Origin: CBFFRJ01 sp051486985
GTDB lineage: Bacteria > Pseudomonadota > Gammaproteobacteria > Enterobacterales > Enterobacteriaceae
Assembly (NCBI RefSeq): GCF_051486985.1
Contig: NZ_JAHVDV010000020.1
Location: 1 to 64,000 of the forward strand
Direction: 5' to 3'
DNA length: 64,000 bases
A program made the position numbers and the translations under genes. This document shows positions 41,891-49,115 of this stretch, piece after piece (the first letter of the stretch is position 1; every line of letters begins with the position of its first letter). A model generated the notes under the pieces. The model did not search any database. It had not been told where the DNA came from and worked only from the letters and a program-made list of their open reading frames with translations.

Positions 41891-42766
41891 TTAAAACAGA
41901 TCGTTGAGCATTACGCCAACACCAACCCGTGTCTGATTGAAATTATAGTCAATCAACGACTCGCCATAGCCGCTGTACACCTGAGTGTAGAAGCGAACAT
42001 GTTTGGTAATCGGATAGCTCACACCGACCTCTGCGCCGCCGTAGCCAGTATTCCAGTTGTACTGACCTTTCACGCTGAAGATGGTTTCACCGTACTGATA
42101 GCCGATTCGCATCTGATAGTGGCCCAGGTATTTGGTGATGTCCGGGTTATCGTCGGTATTTCCCACGACGTACCAGGGTTTCACTTCTACCAGCCAGTTA
42201 TTGTTTTGCGCCATCAAACGCGTGTAGATGCGGTTCCAGCTACGCGACGTCGGGTCGGAACGTCCATTGGAATCATGGTTAAAACCAAACTCCACATCAC
42301 GTAACGTCCAGCCCGCAAAGCTGTAGTCGGTGGCAAAACCAAGGAACAGCTGCGGTTCATAGTTGGTTTCACGGAACGGCGAAGACGCCGGCTCTTTGGT
42401 ATTAGAGAGCTGCCACCAGGATTTTTGCGTGTAAGACGCACCCAGCACCGAGTTCGGTCCGACAATACCACGCCATAACGGGAATGCCAGGCTGAGCTGG
42501 AACTTCACTTCATCCTTACGAGCTTCATCCGACCAGCTATAAGAGCGGATGGCTTCTTTGTTCATATCGCTCGTATAGGTATAAAGCAGGTAGTTGGATT
42601 CATACGGGTAGAGCGTAAACGGATTATCATGCTCCTGGAGCATGTTGGCGATAATACTGCCGCGCACCGCGGGCGCATCATGAACTTCTTTTACTGTCGC
42701 TTCCTGCGCAAATGCTGCAAATGGCAGCATGCACGCTGCCGCAAACCAACCCAGAAACGTCCGCAT
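41891..42766 (-). CDS. pldA: Outer membrane phospholipase A PldA
   Basis: Calcium-dependent phospholipase A1/A2 of the outer membrane, a twelve-stranded barrel that becomes active as a dimer when phospholipids reach the outer leaflet. The 291 residues (E. coli 289) start with a signal peptide ending AFA before QEATVKE. The catalytic His-Ser pair is in FNHDSNGRSD, and the C-terminal Phe typical of barrel proteins is present (MLNDLF). The ATG at 42764-42766 follows GGGGAAG. Confidence 0.97.
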   Translation of the reverse strand: MRTFLGWFAAACMLPFAAFAQEATVKEVHDAPAVRGSIIANMLQEHDNPFTLYPYESNYLLYTYTSDMNKEAIRSYSWSDEARKDEVKFQLSLAFPLWRGIVGPNSVLGASYTQKSWWQLSNTKEPASSPFRETNYEPQLFLGFATDYSFAGWTLRDVEFGFNHDSNGRSDPTSRSWNRIYTRLMAQNNNWLVEVKPWYVVGNTDDNPDITKYLGHYQMRIGYQYGETIFSVKGQYNWNTGYGGAEVGVSYPITKHVRFYTQVYSGYGESLIDYNFNQTRVGVGVMLNDLF

Positions 42767-42925
42767 CGGCTTTCTTCCCCTGAACAAAGTTGTTGAACTG
42801 AATATTTTAGCGCCACCTATTCTACAGATTTATTTAAGAGCTGCGCAGGTATCCTTTCTGAAACTGGTAATCAACAATTTTGAGGCATAAAATCAACATT
42901 TCTTTAACTTATGGATATAGCTTCT

Positions 42926-43393
42926 ATGTCAACCCTCCTCACAGCCGACGCCGCATTAAAACTGGTAGGTGAGATCTTTGTTTACCATATGCCGTTTAAT
43001 CGCGCCCTTGGGCTGGAACTCATCCGCTATGAAAAAGAGTACGCCGAGCTCAGCTTTAATAATCAACCCATGATGGTGGGAAACTGGGCGCAGAGTATTC
43101 TTCATGGTGGCGTGATTGCTTCCGCCCTGGACGTGGCGGCCGGACTGGTTTGCGTAGGCAGCACCCTCACGCGTCACGATACGCTGACGGAGGAGGAGCT
43201 GCGGACCCGTTTGTCGCGGATGGGGACGATTGATTTACGCGTGGATTATTTACGCCCTGGCCGTGGAAACCGGTTTACCGCCAGCAGCACCCTTTTGCGT
43301 GCGGGGAACAAAGTGGCTGTTGCCCGTGTTGAGCTGCATAACGAAGAGCAGCTCTATATTGCAAGCGCAACCGCGACCTATATGGTGGGTTGA
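42926..43393 (+). CDS. yigI: Hotdog-fold thioesterase-like protein YigI
   Basis: PaaI-type hotdog protein, probably an acyl-CoA thioesterase, 155 residues as in E. coli. The signature GNWAQSILHGGVIASALDVAAGL (about 57-79) is the helix with the usual HGG active-site region. The start was set at 42926 to match the E. coli length; an ATG five codons before is possible. It is divergent from pldA and followed 51 bases later by rarD. Confidence 0.9.
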   Translation: MSTLLTADAALKLVGEIFVYHMPFNRALGLELIRYEKEYAELSFNNQPMMVGNWAQSILHGGVIASALDVAAGLVCVGSTLTRHDTLTEEELRTRLSRMGTIDLRVDYLRPGRGNRFTASSTLLRAGNKVAVARVELHNEEQLYIASATATYMVG

Positions 43394-43444
43394 GTCACAA
43401 AATCAGTTAAAGTAGCCTCTCTTTTCAGCAACGAGTGTAGTGAC

Positions 43445-44332
43445 ATGGATGCAAAACAGACGCGACAAGGGGTGTTACTCGCCCTTGCGGCTTACTTTAT
43501 TTGGGGTATTGCGCCGGCTTATTTCAAAATCATAGGGTATGTCCCCGCCGATGAAATCCTGACTCACCGCATTATCTGGTCCTTTTTCTTTATGATTGCC
43601 CTGATAAGCGTCAGCCGACAATGGCCGCAGGTGAAACAGGTTTTCCGCATGCCAAAGAAGCTCTGCTTACTGGCACTTTCGGCAGTGCTAATCGGGGGCA
43701 ACTGGCTGCTTTTTATCTGGTCGGTCAATAATCATCATCTGCTGGAAGCCAGCCTCGGTTATTTCATCAACCCCCTGGTGAATATTTTACTGGGCATGAT
43801 TTTTCTCGCCGAGCGTTTTCGCCGGATGCAGTGGGCTGCGGTTATTCTGGCGGCGACCGGCGTGCTGGTTCAGTTGTGGGCCTTCGGCTCGTTACCGATC
43901 ATCTCGCTCGGACTCGCCTTCAGCTTCGCTTTTTACGGGCTCATCCGTAAAAAAATCGCCGTTGACGCCCAGACTGGCATGCTCATCGAAACACTCTGGT
44001 TGCTTCCGGTTGCGGCCATCTGGCTGTTTGGCTTTGCAAACAGCGAAACCAGCCATATGACCCAGAACAGCGTGTCTCTTAACCTGCTGTTAATGGCAGC
44101 GGGTGTTGTCACCACCATTCCCCTGCTCTGTTTTACCGGGGCGGCTACCCGTCTTCGCTTATCGACGCTCGGGTTCTTTCAGTACATCGGCCCGACCTTG
44201 ATGTTCCTTCTGGCCGTGTTCTTCTACGATGAGCACCCCGGCGCAGACAAAATGGTGACCTTTGCCTTTATTTGGGTTGCGCTGGCAGTTTTTGTACTCG
44301 ATGCGCTGTATACCCAACGTCGTGGTCGATAA
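43445..44332 (+). CDS. rarD: EamA family transporter RarD
   Basis: Inner-membrane protein of the drug/metabolite transporter superfamily with ten hydrophobic segments in two repeats, 295 residues (E. coli 296). E. coli RarD is annotated from a chloramphenicol-sensitivity link, and the transported substrate is not settled. Typical segments are YFIWGIAPAYFK (about 17-28) and FFQYIGPTLMFLLAV (about 241-255). In E. coli the next gene is yigG; here a LacI regulator and a sugar-acid enzyme are inserted between them. Confidence 0.94.
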   Translation: MDAKQTRQGVLLALAAYFIWGIAPAYFKIIGYVPADEILTHRIIWSFFFMIALISVSRQWPQVKQVFRMPKKLCLLALSAVLIGGNWLLFIWSVNNHHLLEASLGYFINPLVNILLGMIFLAERFRRMQWAAVILAATGVLVQLWAFGSLPIISLGLAFSFAFYGLIRKKIAVDAQTGMLIETLWLLPVAAIWLFGFANSETSHMTQNSVSLNLLLMAAGVVTTIPLLCFTGAATRLRLSTLGFFQYIGPTLMFLLAVFFYDEHPGADKMVTFAFIWVALAVFVLDALYTQRRGR

Positions 44333-44374
44333 GATAAGCCCTTAAACTAACCGTCTTTCAGTGGTGGACACTCT

Positions 44375-45400
44375 ATGCCCGGTCGTAAACAGACAGTTTC
44401 AGGACTGCGCATCGCAGATGTAGCAAAAATGGCTAATGTTGCCCCCATCACGGTGTCGCGTGTGTTAAATCAACCGGACCAGGTAAAGGAAGCGACGCGC
44501 ACCAGAGTATTGAAAGTCATTGAAGAGACGGGCTTTGTACCCAATCAGAATGCGGGCGCACTGGCATCCAACCGTAGCCGTCTGGTCGCGGTATTAGTCC
44601 CGATGCTCACTAATCCCCTGTTTTCGGATACCTTTCAGGCGATTGCCGAGCAACTGGCCGCCAACGGCTACCAGGTCCTGCTGGGTATCTCCGGGTATGA
44701 AGCACAACAGGAACAGGAGCTGCTGGACGTGATCCTCAGTCGTCGCCCGGATGGCATTATCCTCACCGGAACGGTGCACACTGAACCCAGCCGCAAACGC
44801 CTGCGTGCGACGGGCGTGCCGGTGGTGGAAACCTGGGACATCAGCGACTCCCCTATTGATATGCTGGTGGGGTTTTCTCACGAAGAGGTGGGCCGTCGTG
44901 TGGCTAATCATTTACTCGGTCAGGGATATCGTCATTTCGCCCTGCTCTCCGTTGATGATCCACGCGGTAAAGTGCGAGCGCAGGTGTTTATGGAAACCTT
45001 AACGTCGCAGGGCATCACTGATATTGTGCATCAGAGCTTCACGGGACTGCCTGCCCTGGAGCAGGGCCGCGAAGGTTTAACACGCATCCTTGAAAGGGAC
45101 AGTACACCGCGTGTCGTCGTTTGCACTTCTGATACCCTGGCCCACGGCGTGCTGACCGAAGCCGCAAGCCGCCATCTGAAGGTGCCGGAACAGCTTTCTG
45201 TCTTTGGTTTTGGCGATATGAACTTCGCTGCCCACACTTTCCCGCCTCTTTCGACAGTGCGCATTGATGGCAAACAGCTTGGTCATCTGGCAGCGGCTGC
45301 CCTGCTGCGCCGCCTGAAAAACGGCGATCATACGACCGTCAATGATGACGTTGGCTTTACCCTCGTTGACCGACTTTCGACCTGTCTTCAGACACCTTAG
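44375..45400 (+). CDS. LacI family transcriptional regulator
   Basis: Repressor of 341 residues with a LacI helix-turn-helix (about 12-33; RIADVAKMANVAPITVSRVLNQ is the reader helix region) and a hinge leading to a periplasmic-binding-like sensor domain (about 68-335). The helix-turn-helix and hinge resemble the GntR/IdnR branch that senses gluconate-like acids. The enolase-superfamily gene downstream, in the same direction, is its likely target; two ATG-N-GCGC-N-CAT operators lie between the genes. The gene itself has a moderate GGTGGA ribosome site. Confidence 0.88.
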   Translation: MPGRKQTVSGLRIADVAKMANVAPITVSRVLNQPDQVKEATRTRVLKVIEETGFVPNQNAGALASNRSRLVAVLVPMLTNPLFSDTFQAIAEQLAANGYQVLLGISGYEAQQEQELLDVILSRRPDGIILTGTVHTEPSRKRLRATGVPVVETWDISDSPIDMLVGFSHEEVGRRVANHLLGQGYRHFALLSVDDPRGKVRAQVFMETLTSQGITDIVHQSFTGLPALEQGREGLTRILERDSTPRVVVCTSDTLAHGVLTEAASRHLKVPEQLSVFGFGDMNFAAHTFPPLSTVRIDGKQLGHLAAAALLRRLKNGDHTTVNDDVGFTLVDRLSTCLQTP

Positions 45401-45495
45401 CGCCTCTGACCCCACCTCCTTTTTGTAAGCGGGATCGCATTTTGACGATCCTGCGCTTGTCTGCCGCCAGGGATCAGTCCAGGCTTGAGCGATAA

Positions 45496-45603
45496 ATGAA
45501 TGCGCTACCATTTTATAATGGTTTGATTTAATTGTTTTTTAATGCTTTCTATTTTGCACCTGTAGACAGCTTTTTTAACAGCAGCAAATGGTAGCGCAAC
45601 CAT
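45496..45603. promoter_or_regulatory. Paired LacI-type operators upstream of the enolase-superfamily gene
   Basis: Two related 16-base sites: ATGAATGCGCTACCAT (45496-45511) and ATGGTAGCGCAACCAT (45588-45603). Each has a perfect half of the palindrome ATGGTAGC/GCTACCAT. Their centres are 92 bases apart, a spacing that allows DNA looping. The AT-rich segment between them probably holds the promoter (possible -35 TTGATT at 45523). A second inverted repeat, ACCATT-N4-AATGGT, overlaps the first site. The rest of 45401-45633 shows no gene. Confidence 0.62.
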
Positions 45604-45633
45604 TAAAGAAAGTTAATCCGCGAGGGGGTATCT

Positions 45634-46833
45634 ATGAAGATCACTAAAATCGAAACGACCCGGGTTCGTGCACATGCAAACCTGTTATGGGTAGAGATTC
45701 ACACCGATGAAGGGCTGATCGGCTTAGGGGAAACGTTCCGTGGCGCTGAAGCGGTAGAAGCCTATATCCACTCCATCATCGCCCCGATGCTGCTGGGTCA
45801 GGAGGCGCTGAATATCGAGCGCCACAACCGTACACTGCTACGGGGCTACCTGGGTTTCAACGGCTCCGGGGTGGAGACCCGCGCCTGTTCGGCTATCGAT
45901 ATTGCGCTATGGGATTTACTGGGTAAGGCGCTGAAAAAGCCGGTCTGGCAGTTACTGGGCGGGTTGTGCCACGACAAAATGCGCGCCTACAACACCTGCG
46001 CAGGGGTAAATTTTAATAGTCAGGGTGAGCAACGCCGCACCTTGTCACAGGGCGAGCAGCGCCCGCAGGGTCGCTATGATGATCAGGTTGCCTTCCTGGA
46101 ATGCCCGGACGAGCTGGCACAAAGTTTGATTGAAGAAGGGTTCAGCGCCATGAAAATCTGGCCGGTAGACAGCTTCGCCGCAGCCAGCAACGGCCAGTAC
46201 ATCAGTAGCAGTGATATCAAGAAAGCCATCGCGCCTTTCAAAAAGATCCGTGACGCGGTGGGCGACAAAATCGATGTGATGTGTGAATTCCACTCCCTGT
46301 GGAATACCACCGCAGCGCTGGCTATTTCACGTGAGCTGCGACAGTACGATATCTTTTGGGCAGAAGATCCCATCAAAATGGATTCGCCACAGGGGCTGGC
46401 AGATTACCGTCGCCTTTCCGGCATTCCGGTTTGTGGCAGTGAAACCCTGGCCACGATGAGCAATTTTCGGGAGTGTTTAGCCGCCGACGCGCTCGACTAC
46501 GTGATGCTCGATCTCTCCTGGTGTGGCGGCATTACCGAAGCAAAAAAAATCGCTGCGCTGGCCGAAGCCTACCAAAAGCCCATTGCCCCCCACGACTGTA
46601 CCGGCCCGGTGGTACTAATGGCCTCGCTGCACTTGGGGTTGTCATGCAATAACGCCATATTCCAGGAGGTGGTACGCGCCTATCTGGCGGATTTCTACGG
46701 CGATCTGGTGGACAGGCTACCGGTTGTTGAAAACGGTTATTTGCTGCCGCCGACCGGTGAGGGCCTGGGGACATCACTGAGTGATAAATTGCGCAGTCGA
46801 CCAGATGCATTAACCCGGACATCAACACGCTAA
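45634..46833 (+). CDS. Mandelate racemase/enolase superfamily enzyme, probable sugar-acid dehydratase
   Basis: Enzyme of 399 residues with the N-terminal capping domain (about 1-125) and a barrel (about 140-380). Metal ligands of the mandelate racemase subgroup can be read as Glu218 (MCEFH), Glu244 (WAEDP) and Glu270 (GSETL), with catalytic His320 (APHDCTGP) and a further Lys174 (AMKIWP). The group mostly dehydrates aldonic and aldaric acids, so a sugar acid is the probable substrate; which one cannot be read. Residues about 126-150 form a Gln/Arg-rich insert. A GAGGGGG site precedes the ATG. The LacI regulator upstream and the paired operators suggest induction by the substrate. Confidence 0.86.
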   Translation: MKITKIETTRVRAHANLLWVEIHTDEGLIGLGETFRGAEAVEAYIHSIIAPMLLGQEALNIERHNRTLLRGYLGFNGSGVETRACSAIDIALWDLLGKALKKPVWQLLGGLCHDKMRAYNTCAGVNFNSQGEQRRTLSQGEQRPQGRYDDQVAFLECPDELAQSLIEEGFSAMKIWPVDSFAAASNGQYISSSDIKKAIAPFKKIRDAVGDKIDVMCEFHSLWNTTAALAISRELRQYDIFWAEDPIKMDSPQGLADYRRLSGIPVCGSETLATMSNFRECLAADALDYVMLDLSWCGGITEAKKIAALAEAYQKPIAPHDCTGPVVLMASLHLGLSCNNAIFQEVVRAYLADFYGDLVDRLPVVENGYLLPPTGEGLGTSLSDKLRSRPDALTRTSTR

Positions 46834-46867
46834 ATAAGCGGGCGGCATGGTCGCCCGCTTATTTATA
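46831..46867 (+). terminator. Terminator after the enolase-superfamily gene
   Basis: A 13-bp stem AAATAAGCGGGCG (46832-46844) and CGCCCGCTTATTT (46852-46864), which begins inside the stop codon. The symmetric A and T flanks let it work in both directions. Confidence 0.85.
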
Positions 46868-46958
46868 TCGAGGATTATTCAATTTCTGTTTCGCATAATC
46901 CATTTCTCAATGCTATGTTTTAATCTGTTTGATTTTCACTGTTCAGGATGAATGAGAA

Positions 46959-47336
46959 ATGATGCGCAGGATTATTTTGCCTTCCGGCAAAAAACGGCTT
47001 ATGCGTCGGCCATATATTGTTCTCTATATACTCTTGCATGTTATCTTTCTTTCCCTCGCCTTCAATCTGGATGAGCGCCCCATTATTCTGCTGTCGTGCA
47101 TGGTGTTGTTTACTTACCTGAAGGTGAATATCAATGCGCAACGCACGCGGGACAGTGGATTAAAAGCCCGTTACGTGGTTATTCCCTCAGTCGTCATTTA
47201 CCTGGCGTCAGCCGGGCTGGGGTTCTTTTTTGGCGCAGAATGCGAGAGCCTGGCCGTTAAAGTGGGTAACGGCTTCGACTTTTTGCTGTTTTTAATCTTA
47301 CTCCTCGCCCCTACACACGAAGACCCGGCAGTCTGA
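46959..47336 (+). CDS. yigG: Inner membrane protein, YigG-like
   Basis: Small membrane protein of 125 residues with about four hydrophobic segments (about 18-34, 37-55, 70-90 and 105-118). Its place between rarD and the DUF2628 gene next to corA matches E. coli yigG; the symbol rests on position and type rather than a known motif. No function is established. AGGA lies upstream of the ATG pair at 46959. The yigF-like gene follows 34 bases later, so the two are probably cotranscribed. Confidence 0.7.
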   Translation: MMRRIILPSGKKRLMRRPYIVLYILLHVIFLSLAFNLDERPIILLSCMVLFTYLKVNINAQRTRDSGLKARYVVIPSVVIYLASAGLGFFFGAECESLAVKVGNGFDFLLFLILLLAPTHEDPAV

Positions 47337-47370
47337 ACCTGCAAAAATCATTACCATTATGGAGAGAAAC

Positions 47371-47763
47371 ATGAGCGTCGCTAACGACTACGATTACCAG
47401 AACGATCCGTCACTGAGTGAAAAATGGAAATTCCGTTTTTCGTTCTTTGACAAAAATGGCCTGCCCGCTTTTTGGGGCGCGACGCCAGCCTGGAGAGAAG
47501 CGTTTAAGACAATGACGTTTGGGCAAAAGCTTAAAGTGTCTATGAACTTCTTCGCCTATTTCTTCTCAATTATCTATTTGCTGATATTAGGGTTATGGAA
47601 AAAATCAATTCTGATCTTACTACTAAATATTGTAGTTGCCGTTATTATTGCGGCTACCGATCTGCGATTCCTGGCCTTTGTTGTTAATATTTATACCGCC
47701 TCGCGGGCGAATATCTGGTATTACGAACTGAAGGTTAAGGGTATTCAGACCTGGAGCCTGTAA
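47371..47763 (+). CDS. yigF: DUF2628 family membrane protein, YigF-like
   Basis: Protein of 130 residues: a soluble N terminus (YDYQNDPSLSEKWKFRF) and two or three hydrophobic segments (about 55-100), ending in VKGIQTWSL. The DUF2628 type and the place beside corA match E. coli yigF. I chose the ATG at 47371 because GGAG is six bases upstream; an ATG four codons before overlaps that site. Function is not known. Confidence 0.78.
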   Translation: MSVANDYDYQNDPSLSEKWKFRFSFFDKNGLPAFWGATPAWREAFKTMTFGQKLKVSMNFFAYFFSIIYLLILGLWKKSILILLLNIVVAVIIAATDLRFLAFVVNIYTASRANIWYYELKVKGIQTWSL

Positions 47764-47768
47764 GAGAG

Positions 47769-47799
47769 AAAGGTTCAGCAGAATTGCTGAACCTCTGTT
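47769..47799. terminator. Terminator between yigF and corA
   Basis: A 10-bp stem AGGTTCAGCA (47771-47780) and TGCTGAACCT (47785-47794) with a GAAT tetraloop. It lies between two convergent genes; the T-run after it is short, so it may act on both strands with moderate strength. Confidence 0.7.
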
Positions 47800-47806
47800 G
47801 GCAGAA

Positions 47807-48757
47807 TTACAACCAGTTGCGGCGTTTGAAATAGAGATACGGGGCCAGGCCTGCCAGGATCATCAGAATAATGGCGGCAGGGTAACCGAAGCTCAGGTGC
47901 AGTTCAGGCATAAACTCGAAGTTCATCCCGTAACTGGAGGCAACAAGCGTCGGGGGCAGGAAGACCACTGAAACCACCGAGAAGATCTTGATAATGCGGT
48001 TCTGCTCGATATTGATAAAGCCCATTGCCGCCTGCATCAGGAAGTTTACCTTCTGAAACAGGGATTCGTTGTGCGGCAGCAGAGATTCGATATCGCGCAG
48101 GATTTCACGCGCCTGCTCCAGTTGCCCGCCGGGTAAACGCGCTTTGCGAACAAGGAAGTTCAGTGCACGTTGGGTATCCATCAGGCACAGGCGAACTTTC
48201 CAGCCGATATCTTCCTGTTCTGCCAGCGTGGAAAGCGCTTCGTCATATTCATCACCCTGTTGACCTTCCATGATCACGCGGCTCAGTTTTTCCAGATCGC
48301 TGTAGATATTTTCGATTTCATCCGCCAGCTGTTCAATCTTGGTTTCGAAGAGATCCAGCAAAAGCTCATAAGCGTTGCCATCCACCATCTCCTGGCTGCG
48401 GGCGCGCATACGATAGAGCCGGAATGCCGGCAACTCACGCTCACGCAGGGTAAACAGACGACCTTCACGGATAGTAAAAGCCACCGTGGAGTTACCGGCG
48501 TGATCTTCAGCGTCTTCGAAGAAGAAGAAGGAGTGGATATGCAAACCGTCTTCGTCTTCAAAGAAACGAGCGGATGCTTCGATATCTTCCAGTTCAGGGC
48601 GTGTTGCCAGATTCTGGCCAAGTTCCGTTTGCACGCGTTGTCGTTCGTCATCGTCCGGCTCGACCAAATCAACCCATACAGAGCTGGCGAGGTGCTTGAT
48701 TTCATCAGCCTCGAGGCGGGTTAAACGATTATTTTCGAGTTGAAATGCGCTCAGCAT
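47807..48757 (-). CDS. corA: Magnesium/cobalt transport protein CorA
   Basis: Pentameric Mg2+ channel of the inner membrane. It has 316 residues like E. coli: a large cytoplasmic domain (about 1-245) and two C-terminal membrane helices, with the selectivity motif YGMNFEFMPEL (about 276-286). The start at 48755-48757 matches MLSAFQLENN; the in-frame extension is untranslated leader. The promoter is about 240 bases upstream and the leader holds a candidate regulatory peptide (48911-48967). Confidence 0.97.
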   Translation of the reverse strand: MLSAFQLENNRLTRLEADEIKHLASSVWVDLVEPDDDERQRVQTELGQNLATRPELEDIEASARFFEDEDGLHIHSFFFFEDAEDHAGNSTVAFTIREGRLFTLRERELPAFRLYRMRARSQEMVDGNAYELLLDLFETKIEQLADEIENIYSDLEKLSRVIMEGQQGDEYDEALSTLAEQEDIGWKVRLCLMDTQRALNFLVRKARLPGGQLEQAREILRDIESLLPHNESLFQKVNFLMQAAMGFINIEQNRIIKIFSVVSVVFLPPTLVASSYGMNFEFMPELHLSFGYPAAIILMILAGLAPYLYFKRRNWL

Positions 48758-48882
48758 GACCGGGACTCCCAATACAAAAATGTCTGGACAGTTCGGTTGG
48801 GCACACAAGAAACATAAGGCGTTTCAGACCATTAAACAGCCTGACTCAGCGCGACGGGAATAAAACAGATCGCTGACAACCA

Positions 48883-48914
48883 CTAAGGCCATCAGCAAGA
48901 GGAGATAGCCTTAG
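48883..48914 (-). promoter_or_regulatory. Hairpin in the corA leader overlapping the corL stop
   Basis: CTAAGGC (48914-48908, minus strand) pairs with GCCTTAG (48889-48883). The first arm contains the stop codon of the candidate leader peptide, so a ribosome at that stop would block the hairpin. This fits a leader-peptide switch, but it is inference. Confidence 0.45.
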
Positions 48915-48967
48915 GAGTTGTTCCTGGATGACAGGGAATTGAGCCAGTATGTACTGGGTGTGTCCAA
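48911..48967 (-). CDS. corL: Candidate leader peptide of corA (CorL-like)
   Basis: An 18-codon reading frame on the minus strand, TTG start with AGAGGA eight bases upstream, encoding LDTPSTYWLNSLSSRNNS. In Salmonella, a short leader ORF named corL is reported to control Rho-dependent termination in the corA leader; position, direction and a hairpin at the stop agree with that model. I do not remember the Salmonella peptide sequence, so identity is inferred from place and architecture. Confidence 0.5.
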   Translation of the reverse strand: MDTPSTYWLNSLSSRNNS

Positions 48968-48992
48968 GGCGAATGTCCTCTTAGCGTGATCG

Positions 48993-49028
48993 TGCGCGCA
49001 TGTTACGCCAGCAAAAATAAGGCGTCAA
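48993..49028 (-). promoter_or_regulatory. corA promoter
   Basis: On the minus strand -35 TTGACG (49028-49023), a 17-base spacer and -10 TAACAT (49005-49000), predicting a start near 48993 and a leader of about 236 bases. The rest of 49029-49115, toward the end of uvrD, contains no gene. Confidence 0.75.
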
Positions 49029-49115
49029 CTCGCAACGGAACGCTAAGGGGTAATATTTCCCCCTCAGCGTATAAGGCTAGCAGAAGATTACAAAAAGATG
49101 ATATTTTTCTGAATG

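Noticed and set aside
48758..48808. N-terminal extension of CorA
   Set aside because: The additional 17 codons have no match to CorA and belong to the untranslated leader.
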